DNA from: Thereva unica
Taxonomy: Eukaryota; Arthropoda; Insecta; Diptera; Therevidae
Direction of reading: 5' to 3'
Length of the DNA stretch: 64,000 nt
Assembly: GCA_949987705.1 (NCBI GenBank)
Contig: CATLJY010000013.1
Span: 25,598 to 89,597, forward strand
The notes under the pieces were generated by a model. That model did not search any database, was not told the DNA's origin, and saw only the letters and a program-made list of their open reading frames with translations. Of the stretch, positions 22,370 to 33,395 are shown piece by piece; position 1 is the first letter of the stretch; every line of letters starts with the position of its first letter. Both the position numbers and the translations under genes were made by a program.

Positions 22370-23470
22370 TGCTTTCAAATCAGGAGGTGGAGCAGAATAG
22401 TTGGGGCGTTGATGAAGCTAGGCACACCAAAGTACCTAGTGCGAGTAATAGCCGACTACCTTCAGGGAATGTCGCTTCATTGTAATTCGGAAGTTGGTCC
22501 GAAGGTGTTCGGGACAACATGCGGCATTCCGCAGGGTTCCGTCCTGGGCCCTCTCTTGTAGATGACATCGGAGTAGTTGTCGTAGGAAAACGACCAGAAG
22601 ACCTCGAATTGTATGTGAACGAAGAGATCTGGGAAAGAAAAGCGTGACTAGAAACCGCTGGGCTGAAGCCTGTTGAGCACAAAACTGAAGCGGTGCTGAT
22701 CAGTAAACGGAGAAACCTAATGTCCGTAAGGATCAAGGGGGGGGGGGACAGATTATTCACTCACAACCCGCTCTAATGTACCTGGGAGGATGATCGATTG
22801 GAGGCTAAACTTCTAAGCGCACTTGGAGGGCACCTCAGACAAAGCGTCCGCGATTTATGTAGCACTTGCAAGAATACTGCCCAACGTTAGGGGCCCTAGT
22901 GTGGGCGGCAGCATTAAGCAGGACTGCAAATAGTAGGAAGTAGATGGCCGTATACAGAGTAAGTTAGGGGCGCTTTGCGCGATGCGCATATAGGACCACG
23001 TCTGATAGCGGGGACGATTCTCATAGACATTCTATCAGGAGAAGGCAGTAGTCTCTATGACCCAGAATATGGTAGAGGGGAGCAAAAAAGGTACAGCGGC
23101 AGACTCTCACTGCGGTGAGAGTGGCAAATGAAGTGGAACGAGTCTTTTAAGGGTCGTTGGACCCACAGACTTAACTCTAACGTGGAGATATGGGTTACGA
23201 GAAAGCGTAGGGAAGATAGTAATGAATCTCATGCAGTTCCTGAGTGGACATGGGCGGTATAGGAAATACCTTTACCGTTTCGGGCACGATGATGACGTTT
23301 TTTTTTTAGCTGCTCGAGACTCGCCGATGAAAGAGCGGAATTAGAAGAAATAGCCGAGGGGCTACTAGTGCCGGAAAACATCCTAGGACAAATAATGAGG
23401 TCAGAGTCAATTTGGAGACAGAAAGTTAAGGCTGGAAGAAGCCTTAAAAAATAGAGAAGAGCGAAGAAAT
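22370..23470 (+). pseudogene. R1/I-like LINE reverse transcriptase and C-terminal remnant
   Basis: Plus-strand frames contain VIADYLQGMSLHCNSEVGPK and the diagnostic GIPQGSVLGPLL at about 22522-22558, the RT block before the catalytic Asp pair. Later blocks are GLKPVEHKTEAVLISKRR (about 22661-22714), RWTHRLNSNVEIWVTRK near 23155-23205, and LEEIAEGLLVPENILGQIMR then SESIWRQKVKAG near 23341-23440, typical of the R1-type C-terminus. The Asp-Asp block itself is damaged, with a deletion just after GPLL. Many frameshifts are present. The minus-strand frames over this region are shadows. Confidence 0.85.
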
Positions 23471-23919
23471 GCCACGAGCAGTAGTAGCTAAGAAATCCTG
23501 AACGACTGATGTAATACTTAGTAGCCACGTCGAGGAGGATTTTAGCTGCAGGTATACATAGTTCCATATATGCATATGGGCATGTACAAATTTATGTGTG
23601 TAAGTGTGTAAATATACATAAAGGTTAGAGTCGAGAATAACCGCCATGCGGGATCGGGCGGTAATGGATGGCGGATGAGTTGTGCCAGTAGCATGAATTT
23701 TTACCTCCTAGTTAAAAAAGCCATGAGTAAATATCGTTATCACCTCCTCTTCATCTCACCGACCTAATTTCTTTGAAAAAAAAAAAAAAACTTATTGACT
23801 TCAGATTTGTTCCAATGTTGCTCCTGCCACCGAGTCCAGACTTCGTTATATCGGGCTGCCCAAGTTAATATAAAAGATGGTCAACGGGCGAACACCGACC
23901 GCTTAGCTTTTTAAGGGGC
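23471..23919. other. Unassigned stretch
   Basis: No gene or repeat was recognised. A poly(A) run lies at about 23777-23790 and could be an old retrotransposon tail. Confidence 0.4.
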
Positions 23920-23927
23920 ATATGATG

Positions 23928-24340
23928 TAGTGATGAGCAAGACTTTTCCACAATTTCTTCCTTTTATTGTACATTTAGCAAGACCAAAGCAAGAACAAGA
24001 CAAGACAGGACAAAATAAGACTACAAGGTCTAGAGAGCAAGACTTTGTGCTCATCACTAAATGCCTAAAGTCTCGCAGTAATGAACAAAAAGCCTTCGAA
24101 AAAGTCTTGCTAAAAGTCTTGCAAAAACTCTTGCAAAAAGTCTTGCAGTCTTGTCTTTGTCCTGCTAAATGTGCAAGACAAGGCTTTTTGCTCATTACTG
24201 GAAAACTTTTGCCACTTAATGATGAGCAAAAAGCCTTGCTCTCTTGATCTTGCAGTCTTGACTTGTCCTTGCCCTGTTTTGTTTTGTCTTGGTATTGCTT
24301 GGTCTTGCTAAATGTGCAAGACTAGTCTTGCTCATTACTA
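23928..24340. mobile_element. hAT-type miniature foldback element, 413 bp
   Basis: It begins TAGTGATGAGCAAGACT and ends AGTCTTGCTCATTACTA, an inverted repeat with one mismatch over 17 bases. It is flanked by a perfect 8-bp duplication ATATGATG at 23920-23927 and 24341-24348. The 8-bp duplication and the TAGNG start point to the hAT superfamily. The interior is packed with GTCTTGC/GCAAGAC words, including a short tandem run of AAAAGTCTTGC around 24098-24150, and most of it can fold back. No transposase is encoded; the frames on both strands here are repeat by-products. Confidence 0.88.
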
Positions 24341-24589
24341 ATATGATGGCGAAAACCCGTTTTTAATAGGACGACATACGACATAGGACATACGACGGTC
24401 AAACTTAACCAGAAGATTTAAATGGCCGTTTACTGAGCTGTACACACGGGCGTACGCCGGCAAATTTTAACCAAAAAAATCTGAAACCCACAGTCATGCA
24501 AACAACCTTCTGATGCCTGACGCATGGCCGAGGACTATGTTTCAATCATGGCCGGTGTTTGCCCTTTGTAATTCCATTTTTTATTTTTA

Positions 24590-24900
24590 CTCAGGTATCT
24601 TCGAGTGGATCCGTGAGAAGTGTGTTCTTGGCTAATTGATGCTTACACTCTTCGAATGTTGCTTCAGTCTTCGACCATACATACCACTTCCCTTTTATCT
24701 TTTTCCTCGCGCCTACCGTCAACTCGTAACCTAATCAGTTTGCGTCTTACCTGCTTTCTTCATACAACTTCGGGAGAAGCTTAACATTCTTAAAACTCTT
24801 CTTAGATCTTGGTGATCTCTAGTTTTGGGAATTCGATGATAACTTAGACGCGTTTAATGTGTGGTTTATATTCCCTTCTGTGATCGCCTAATTACTTCAC
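24590..24900 (-). pseudogene. Ty3/gypsy pol fragment (RT to RNase H junction)
   Basis: On the minus strand, KTEATFEECKHQLAKNTLLT near 24680-24620 matches the gypsy block F.W..e...aFe.CK..La..tlL..P, after RT. Upstream, EFPKLEITKI-type and LRRVLRMLSFSRS-type pieces near 24830-24760 match the preceding fP.P....LRrFLGm.nFYR block in mixed frames. Short and broken. Confidence 0.6.
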
Positions 24901-26061
24901 TTTTCTTTTTCGCAGGTGTGTGATAATTCTGTGGAACTGTAATCCTTTTAGAGTCATCAAACAACAAAATGGCCCTTACATCTCGAATAAGTCTCGTACT
25001 TTTTGAAAATCAGAGATAATTATTAAATTAAAATAAATTTTTAATTTATTCAAGGGTTTCAAAAAAAAGTTTTAATATAATGCATGGTTCCGTAAAAGTC
25101 AGTAAAGCATCTCTGTAATGTACTCTATATTTTTCTGACTATTATGTAAATAACTTTTTTATAAGCTTTAATGCACATACCTAGAAAAAAATGTAATAAA
25201 CGCATAAGTTTTGGCATATGAAAACATAAAGCATTGTGCATGAAACATTGTACAGATGGGGAAAATGAAAAATTTGAAAAAAAGTTTACTAGTAAAAATT
25301 ACGAGTGCTCTTTTTACATTTAAAGTAAAAGTTTTTAAATCAATAAACGCGACTACAATGAGAGGGCACTCCACTAAGACCTATGTCCATTTAGTTTGAC
25401 TTTTGGATAAGCTGAGTGTTTTTTTTTTTTTTTTTTTTTTGAATAAAATTTATACAGAAAATATCATTTCGAACAATGCAAACTACGAATTCTGTGTAAC
25501 AAAATGTAATTGTGAGAGGATCTGGATAATAATAGGGTAAATTTTGGATGATTATTATATATGAAGGGGAGAAAATGTAAAATGAGTGTTCATTTGGTTA
25601 TTATACAAACAAACTATAATTTATCTCCTATTAATCAAGGGGTATTATATATTGAATATTGTCATAAGGAAAATTCACAAGAAAATCCATAACTACGAAA
25701 CGGATAATTACACGCCCAGCCAAATTGACATTTAGAATGGTTGAAATGGTGGTCTAGAGGTCTATTTTACGCCTCCAAATTTTCACATATAATGTCAATG
25801 GGCCTGATCATGGTGTAAAAATGACAGCGCCGTTTGTCGTTGTCATTTTCCGTATCATAGTTGGCGAATGTAGCGACACGGCAGTTTTCGACTAAACGGC
25901 ATCATGGTTGTCACATGAAAGTATTTAGATATTTTTCGCAATCAAGAATAATTGTTTGTATTAAATTGTGGTGTGCATTAAATTCTTTTTTAAAGTAGAT
26001 TTTATGATAAATGTTTATAATTAGATGTCTCGAGTAAAATGGCTCTAAGAACATTGAGCTA
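24901..26061. other. Unassigned AT-rich stretch with a T20 tract
   Basis: A homopolymer T run occupies about 25420-25440. The frames here show no domain. Confidence 0.45.
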
Positions 26062-26406
26062 TTTAGGGTGATTTTTGAGTGCCCCAATAGTAATTTCAAA
26101 GATGGAGGGTATATTTTTCTTAGGTTGCGTTCAAGTTACGCAACTGATTGCAAAATACTACTTCAATACTCGACATTCGAATACTGATGTCAATCAGCTG
26201 CTGCATAATGGAAAGCGAACATTTTGATACTGCTAATGCTCGTTAAATGCCGAGCTAAACGCCTGGGTTGTACCCTACCCACGCCCGTTAAACGCAACGC
26301 CGAGAGCTCAATGTGTACTTCGCTTTAATCTACCACGACATTCACTTCAAAAAATATGGCTTCCTGCCTTGAAATCACTATTGTGGCACTCAAAAATCAC
26401 CCTAAA
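26062..26406. mobile_element. MITE-like element, 345 bp, with ~38-bp terminal inverted repeats
   Basis: The left end is TTTAGGGTGATTTTTGAGTG then CCCCAATAGTAATTTCAAA; the right end, 26369-26406, is TTGAAATCACTATTGTGGCA then CTCAAAAATCACCCTAAA. The two match as inverted repeats with a few mismatches. There is no coding frame inside. Target-site duplication is uncertain, so the superfamily is not assigned. Confidence 0.75.
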
Positions 26407-26414
26407 CAGATAAA

Positions 26415-27400
26415 AACAGGGGTCTTACGCTGCCAAGGTTGGTTGACTCATCAGACTAGCCCTTAATTCTATGAACGCCTTTTCCTGATCTTCTTCCCAG
26501 GAGAACGCAGCTTCTTTTCGAAGTAGTTTATTTAACGGACAACCCAGCATAACGAACTTCGGCAGAAACTTTTGAAAGTCCCAGAAATTAACGAACTTCA
26601 GTGATAGTTTCAGGCCGCTTAAAATTTCCAACTGCTTGTGTCTTAACGCTTCCCGGCCTTACTTCATTCAACTTGATCTCGTGTTCCAGGTACTCAACCG
26701 TAGTCTTCTTAAAGGTACATTTCTTTAGGTTAAGTGTTAAACCCGCTCGCTTTATAGCATTGAATACCCGACGAAGTTTTAGAAGCATTTCTTCGTAAGG
26801 CCAAATGGCATCCTTACAGTCCCTTACTCGTCAGGAATGCTGCGTATTGTCGGCTCGCTTCTTCGAATTTGTTCCTCGACATTAAGGGTTGGAAATACTT
26901 TTTTTCTTGTTCACTTATTCAACATTCTAAAATCAACGCAAAGTCGATTGCCACCGTCGTTTTTAGCCACTAGTATCACCGAACTCGCATACGCTGATGT
27001 CATTTTCGATCATTTCATCCAAGATTTCCGTGATCTTATCTTTCTTGGGATACGGTACTCTGTAAGGTAGTAACTGAAATGGCTTGTTATCAGTTAGCTC
27101 AATTTTCATCTAGCAAACAATTCTCTATACTTGTTTAGCAACGATAACATATTTTACCTCGCCAATTGTCGGTACTATAATCCTCGGGTTATCTTCTCGG
27201 ATTATATCGTCACCTCTTCTAGTACTTGTGCTACCTTTCGATTCCTCACCCTCAAAACTCAAAGAATTGTATTCCTTAACCACACAAGTCCTTCTCGGTT
27301 CAATTCATCTCGTCCTATTAGTAGGCTAGCCGATATCAAGTCATCATCCACGAAGCAGAATATTCAGCTAAATCTAAACCTTGGTTCACCGCGGAACTAA
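26415..27400 (-). pseudogene. Ty3/gypsy LTR-retrotransposon pol remnant (protease-RT)
   Basis: Read on the minus strand from 27400 down: an IGRDELNREGL-like piece near 27325-27290 (end of protease), LPYRVPYPKKDKITEILDEM near 27085-27025 (start of RT), then VFNAIKRAGLTLNLKKCTFK near 26765-26715, and finally PLNKLLRKEAAFSWEEDQEK and AFIELRASLMSQPTLAA near 26540-26425 (RT to RNase H junction). The order is right for gypsy pol. The segment with the catalytic Asp pair is not recognisable and frames change at least three times. It is distinct from the fragment at 24.6 kb. Confidence 0.85.
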
Positions 27401-27614
27401 AATCACTTATTGTGAAATAGGAGTTTCTTTATCGCTGGTGCTGTTCAGAATTAGCAATTTAATCCTGAATAAATGAGAGGGTGCCGGACGGGTGTGATTC
27501 AAATAAAAGTGTAGTTGATTTCAGTTTAACAAATTTAATTCAAAATTAGAAAAATATATTACAATTCTTAATATTTACTTCAATCTTTAATAAAGTTTTC
27601 GTTGGATATTGACT

Positions 27615-28370
27615 TGTCGCGTCAATAGATCCTTGGGTATATTAAAGAGAGTTCAACTCGGTCTCTTTTTTGGATTGGGTGAAATCACTATTTCGATAGA
27701 AAAAATCTCAAACTCAATTTTTTCTAGAAGTCTTAAGCTTCAGCGCGCTTAAAGACCAAAAGTGATCTGAGTTTGACGCGGACTGTGCGCCGATATTTAT
27801 TTTGCCCTGAAATTGGTGGGGAACCTTGATTTCGAATTTCGAAGTATATAATTTGGTTCATGGAGCCACTCAAACAGCTGATCGTCTCTTTCTCTTCTTC
27901 TTCTGTCAAATGGAATTGTTATTGTGGGTAAGTATACATAGTTTTTCGTTAATACATTTTATATTACTAATTTATCCATATTTATTTATTTTCAGATGTT
28001 ATTTATGATGGTGGGACTTTCGGGAGGCGGAGTTTGGACGTCAGTGTTGGAAGGTAAGTATTTTGTGGAACTCGTTTTTCCATTTATTGATTTTGCTTTT
28101 CTTGTAGGTTTGCCGACGGGATTTTGCGAGTTTTGCGGCGGTGGATTTTGAATGTAAATATTTGATTTATGTTGGTGTTATTAATAATTTATTTGCAGGT
28201 TAATGCTTCTTTAGTGTTTAGTGTAGTTTTTAGGATATAATTTTGTTTCTTTCATAAAAATAAAGTGGATTTATTTTCGTGGTGCAATTTTAGTGTTTTT
28301 ATTTTTATATTGTGGTTGTTGTTTGTTTTTGTTCACAGTTTCAGATTTTCGCGTCTTTAGAGACGCGACA
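27615..28370. repeat. Candidate solo LTR or other terminal-repeat element
   Basis: It starts TGTCGCGTC and ends with the inverse GACGCGACA, and contains an AATAAA signal at about 28257-28262. A TG...CA unit of 756 bp with short inverted ends is what an LTR looks like. However, no matching target-site duplication flanks it and no second copy is in the window. It sits between a gypsy remnant and a LINE. GTAAGT and TTTCTTGTAG signals at about 28056 and 28100 could instead mean a small spliced gene. Confidence 0.3.
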
Positions 28371-28419
28371 GGTGCAAAAAATCAAAAGAATTTTTGATAT
28401 TCGATTTTTTAAACGTCGC

Positions 28420-29396
28420 CAAAATCAAGGAAGCTAAGAGAAACTTTTATTCTCGCAAACTTGATCACGCGCTTCCTGCAAAAACTATTTGGAATAATTT
28501 GCGCCACTAAGGCGTTCACTCGAAAATGCAACCGCAGCGCACACTCTCTGCCCTGAAAACTTTAACCAATATTTTGTCGCCGCCCATATAGTACGCGAGA
28601 CTAATTCCCCTCCTGTGGCTTGTCCGGAAAGCTTCTACTTTTGCTGTATCGACTGCCTCAAGTAATATCTGCTTTAAATTCAATCCAATCTAATGCAACT
28701 GGTAATGCTAACATACCTCCAAAGTTCTTAAATGTGTTCATACCTTGTGTCTTACCTGTTATTACTCACTTATTTAACGCCTCACGGTATCTAAGTTTCA
28801 CTAGGCGAGGAAACGTGCCCTGATTATGCCAGTTCCCAAGTGCCCGTCCCCTACTTGCCCCTCGGATTTCCGGCCTATCAGTATCCAAAGGCTCTCGGAA
28901 AGCTGATTGCGTCACAAATCCTTGAGCATTGTGAACGTCTCCAAATAATAAATGTGTGGAAATTTGGCTTCCGCCAAGCAACATAGCTGTGAGTCTGCGC
29001 TCCTTAAAGTCACTTCCGATATCCGGAAGTCAATTGATGAGCAACATGTTTGCTGTTTGATGCTACTTGATTTCTCTAAAGAATTCGACTCGACAGTATT
29101 ATCCACGTCTTGCTTCTGTAAAAACTTTCTTAGCAAGTAAACTTTTCCTCTTCTGTTATCAACTTCCAACTTGATGCGTAGTTTTCTAGCTAACCGTTCT
29201 CAGAAAGTCATGCTCGGCGTCAATTGCTCTTCGATTGTCTTACTTCTTGCTGGCGTTCCCCAAGTCTTCCTCCTTGGGCTTCTTCTATTCAGTAATGATC
29301 TTCTTTCAGTAGTTAGTGACTCCAAGATTAACATGTACGCAGATGATGTGCAAATCAAATTCACCCGTTCGAAAATTAAGTACTTCTACATTATAT
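28420..29396 (+). pseudogene. Jockey-like LINE reverse transcriptase remnant
   Basis: Pieces in order along the plus strand: KRNFYSRKLDHALPAKTIWN near 28440-28495; NIPPKFLNVFIPCVLPVITH then LFNASRY near 28710-28790; ESALLKVTSDIRKSIDEQHV near 28993-29052; LMLLDFSKEFDSTVLST near 29055-29110 (the D of the F.D.V block is kept); SFLANRSQKVMLGVNCSSIV near 29173-29235; and NMYADDVQIKF at about 29328-29362, containing the catalytic YADD. Frames shift repeatedly, so it is dead, but the RT order is complete from fingers to palm. It stops abruptly at 29396, where a CTAGCT repeat begins. Confidence 0.88.
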
Positions 29397-29400
29397 ATCA

Positions 29401-29705
29401 CTAGCTGGAACCCGGTGCGCCTCGCTGCCAATAGTATGGCGTGCGCCAAAACAATTGGGAATCTCAAAATCGCTTTTCCATTGGCAGTTAGAGCCCCAAC
29501 CCCCAAAACGAAAGTACATCCGAAAAGAAAAGTATCACTCCGTTCGTTTAAAAACCAAAGTCACCCGCTCATTTATATGGCCAATTACAATTCAACGGTC
29601 TCACTGCCACTCTTGTCGTGGTCAGCTGGAGGGGGTGCTGCTGCCCGTTAACGAGTTTCGAAGGGGAAATTGCAATGCACGTGCGATTGTATTTTTTCCA
29701 TACAC
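29401..29705. repeat. Dispersed repeat 'CTAGCT', copy 2 (longest)
   Basis: It starts CTAGCTGGAACCCGGTGCGC right after the LINE remnant and shares ordered blocks with 3389-3640. The open frames across it (29316-29709) arise from the repeat and show no domain. Confidence 0.65.
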
Positions 29706-29739
29706 ATAAGTGTAGGGAATTTTCATTTCCAATTTAAAG

Positions 29740-29905
29740 GATAGGATTATTTCTTGCACTAAACTTGATTTTGGAAAAGCCTTCCTCTATGGTCTTCAGC
29801 ATTGGAGAATGCGGAGGTAGAAAAAGTAGAGTGTGCCACTTCTTACCAACAAAATGTATGAATAGTAATAAGTATGGTGGGTCGACTTTGGCCGAACCTG
29901 GATTT
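29740..29905 (-). pseudogene. Tc1/mariner-IS630-type transposase fragment (DDE_3 end)
   Basis: The minus-strand frame carries HTLLFLPPHSPMLKTIEEGF then SKIKFSARNN. This matches the terminal catalytic block i.fLPPYSP.LNPIEe.fskiK of the IS630/Tc1/mariner group, which includes the last acidic residue (E in IEE). The usual LNPIE is changed to LKTIE. Only about 50 residues remain. Confidence 0.7.
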
Positions 29906-29919
29906 ACTAACATTATCAT

Positions 29920-31894
29920 AGAAGTACTTAATTACCAAACGGGTGAATTTAATTTGCTAGTGGGTGAATTTAAGGTGAGCTGTAAGATATCTATCTTTTG
30001 TACATATTTTGCCTAATAAATATATAAAAAAAAACTATGATTCCATTCCACAGCCGCCGCGCCGTTTCTCGCTCTTCAAGCGCCAGCCATAATCACTCCC
30101 AATATCATATGCCAAGGACATAGAAGGTATTTCTAGTTGGTAACAGATACAATATATTTTTTTGTTGTTGATATTATTTTGTGGAATAAATCTGCGTAGG
30201 TAGGATCCATTTTAGAGATATGAACAGTATTCAAAAGAATAAGTACATAAGTCATGCACAATTTGTTCAATTTAAATCTTTTTTTTGTCGTTTTTCTTTC
30301 TCTTTTATTTTTAAAATGTTTCAGTGAAGCAGAAAAGGAAGCCGGATACCACTGGAGATGAATGATATCCTGGTATGGAAATGAAATCTTATCCAAGCAG
30401 GAACACAGAATCATGGTATATAACTTTGAAAGCGAAAAAAAAGTAGCACACAGTAAAAATAAGAAAAAAAAAAAAAAACAAAGAATGAAAGAACTCGAGA
30501 ATAGACGAGCAGAGAAAAAAAATATAGAGGGAGAAACTCGTCCGAATTTCGTTTTCTCCATGCAGAAAAGATTGGTGTTATCACGCGTCCCAAATCAACA
30601 TTATGCTAAGCCTTTTCGATTGTAAGATCCACTTTTTCCATTTGTGTTTCCTTCCTGGGTTATATTTTTCCCTTCTTTTTCTGATTGAATTTTCGTAACA
30701 TATTGAGTTCACCTATGAGTGGCTCCGATAAAAGACATTTCTACTCTCGCGATAACATTGTCAACGAATAGTAGAAAAGACGAAAGGAAACTTTGTGCCA
30801 TTATTCGAGATTTTTCTGACTTTTTTTTTTCTTGCCACTAAGAAGGAACAGGAAATCTATGAACATTACCGCGCTAGAAGGGTTTCCTAGCGAGATTTCT
30901 TCCGGTGAAAAATTTTCCCTTTTTCTTTTGTAGTATTTATATAGAATGAAAAATCCACCATCATATCGGCTGTGGCTGTACGGTGCAGCTAAGAGTTTCA
31001 CAATAGAAGGAAAAGAGAATGATTCTGGGGAAAAATATATATACTTAGTCTATGATAACGACATGAAAAGACATCATTAAAGCTGCAGATGTGTGATCAT
31101 TATATCCGTAAATTACATATACGATACCCGTGATTGTTGGGGATGAAAAAAAGGACTCTTTGATGCACTCTACCGAGAAAATTACAGAATATATAAAAAA
31201 AAATAGAAAAAAAAAATACCGGAAACAATAGGGAGCGAGAGAATATCCTTGGTCAAGATGGAAGAAAATATTTCGCGCTCAACAATGCTCCTCTTCCAGT
31301 CCCAGTAGGAGTTATCTACACTCATCGTCAAGCACTTTATTCAAGTGCGTTTGCTCTTTATTGTTTTCAGATAGGAGATAGGAATAGGGATCATCTGAAC
31401 GAGAAGAACGAATCCTGATGGACCCCATGAGAGATGGGCTGTTCAGTTCACCCGTCGTAGTATTCATCAAGCGGTAGAATGGCAAATATTGATTTACTTG
31501 AGCTCTTGATATTGGATCGTTCAGTCGCATTTCAAGGGAATAAGTTAACAACTTGATTTTTAATGGATTTTATCTTCTAATTTTTATCATAGAGAAAAAA
31601 AATTTTCTATTTATTTATTTCCATTAAAATGAAAATTAATTTGAAATTTTTTTTTTATTAGAATTTTGAATATTTTTAAGCAATTTTCGACGATTTTGTT
31701 GACAGAATGCCAAGAGAGAGAGAGATTGGCAAGCTTAATACCCCCCACATATATACAGTTTACCCCCTAAGGGTAAACCAAACGGAAAAAATATTCTTAA
31801 AACAGTAATTTTTAACAATTTTTTTTTAATTACACTTTTTTTAATCATTTCAAATATAAACAAAAAACTAAAATTATCAAGGGAGTTTGCAACG
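29920..31894. other. Unassigned stretch
   Basis: No gene was recognised. Two A-rich frames at 30362-30625 and their antisense are low-complexity (Lys/Glu-rich). A short GA microsatellite lies at about 31711-31724. Confidence 0.45.
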
Positions 31895-32340
31895 TTTTTT
31901 TTTTTTATGTGACACACTAGAGACTTAGGGAAGGGCCCTTTGTACTGTCGACGATGTATTTATTTTGAAATGTCGAACAGCAGCTTTAATCGGAAGATAG
32001 AGAGAGAAGTGAAGGAAAGAACTGTCACAACCTAGCTGCGGTATTTTATTTCACCTAATCCCAACCATTTTGCGACTCTGACATCAGGGTATCGAGAACC
32101 ACTCTCGCTGGAGTGTTATGCCTCCTGAAACGAGTTGAATCTCATCAACCAACCGATGACATGCGCTTGGTGGATCGGGGAACCACTAGTGAAGCCTATG
32201 ACAGGAGGAATCAGGAATGCAAAGAGGGAAGAAGAAAGAAGGAAAGTTATGTAGGTGGGAAATTGGGAAAGGCTAGGACCGTGGCACCGCCGGGAATCGA
32301 ACCCGGGACCTCTGGGATAGTAGTCAGGCGCCTTACCCCT
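31895..32340 (-). mobile_element. tRNA-derived SINE, copy 3
   Basis: Same unit as copy 1: poly(T) at 31895-31906, tail GACACACTAGAGACTTAGGG, body, and a tRNA-like head with a good B box (inverse of GGGAATCGAACCCGGG near 32291). The outermost bases of the head (the ...CTACCGAGGCC end) are lost at 32340. The frame 32113-32412 is a by-product. Confidence 0.85.
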
Positions 32341-32429
32341 TACCCCGTTGGGTATTTATGCAAAACGAGATTCCCACGTTTGCTCTCAGCACATAAATCA
32401 ATAGTTCGTTAGTTAGTTTTTTAATATAT

Positions 32430-32580
32430 GGAAAAATCCAAGCTTAGGAATCACCAATTTTACTACTACCAGTGTCACATATGATACAGGTTATGGTGCA
32501 ATGTCTAGTAGTAAGCGTAGCTAGTTTTAAGGGTAGAAAAGAATAAGCTAGTTTAAGGGGGACTGAGGTGAGCCTAGGAG
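32430..32580 (-). mobile_element. LINE 3' tail fragment (same family as 41.6 kb LINE)
   Basis: AAGCTTAGGAATCACC followed by GTTATGGTGCAATGTCTAGT and AGTAAGC matches the 3' end of the LINE at 41615-41705 (AAGCTTAGGAGTCACC, CATGGTGCAGTGTATAGTAG, TAAGC). No coding part remains. It lies just past SINE copy 3. Confidence 0.6.
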
Positions 32581-32767
32581 GCGATGAACTAATTGATTGC
32601 CCGAGTAAAAATGAAACTCGCTCGCCCGCAAGCTAAAAGCATCCATACCCACGCCACTGGCATGCACTATTTCTAAAGGGAGCACAAATGGGGGCTTTAA
32701 AAACTTGAATAGGACAAAGAAAATGGGCAGTTATAACAATGACCATAAGGGGTGCTAATGGCATACT

Positions 32768-32850
32768 CAGAAGAACCGTTCTCGTTCGATTGCGTAGGTC
32801 AAGCAGCATTGTACATGCTTAGTTGTTAGTTGGGGGACTGCCTAGCGTTT
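32768..32850 (+). repeat. 5S rRNA-derived repeat, copy 2
   Basis: CCGTTCTCGTTCGATTGCGT, AGGTCAAGCAGCATTG and GTTGGGGGACTGCCTAG match copy 1 at 15327-15402. The segment between the boxes is diverged. As in copy 1 it starts after CTCAG.A.AACCG, indicating a common ancestral insertion unit. Confidence 0.65.
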
Positions 32851-33395
32851 TGAATGATTTAAGGCTGATACAGATAGCTCCGTTCTACTTCGTTTGATGG
32901 TTGCTTCCATTCTTTCGTTAAAAGAACGGGAAAGAAAGAAAGAACGATTTTTTGTTCGTCTATCCAAGACCTATCCATAGCCAGGCGTTTCAACATTTTC
33001 ACTGATACACCCTGTATAGAGGCACCTGATGTAAAGGACTAGCAGACTTTCCATCGTTTTCAAAAGAAAATGTCTACAGGAATTAAAAGATTCCAGAGGC
33101 CTCTGGCTTCTTTAGGGATAAAAACTATCGTGGGCCTCCATCAGATGGTTGGAAGGCATCCCCAATAAAGCTGGCTCGTAAGAGGCTAGATTGTCGAGAA
33201 TGAGCTCGAGGCACTTCTGACGGAGTGCCAGGAAAATGCCATTTCTTCTTGGGGATTTGTAATGTTGAAAAAAGGGTCACTAACATTAACAGTCACGCAC
33301 ATGGATGAGCCTCTCGACGGAGGTATAGTAAAAGGATATCTGAAGGGACCAGATTTACCTGTAGTTCATTAGCTGCATTTAATGGCCTAAACTTA
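32851..33395. other. Unassigned stretch
   Basis: No gene was seen. A word pair TATCCATAGCC...GATACACCCTGTATAGAGG at about 32972-33021 resembles 37366-37411 inside the hAT element. Confidence 0.4.

Noticed and set aside
23911..24247. Lys/Ser-rich frames on both strands
   Set aside because: They are produced by GTCTTGC repeats of a miniature hAT element.
30133..30625. Phe/Ser-rich (minus) and Lys/Glu-rich (plus) frames
   Set aside because: Mirror-image low-complexity translations of an A-rich tract.
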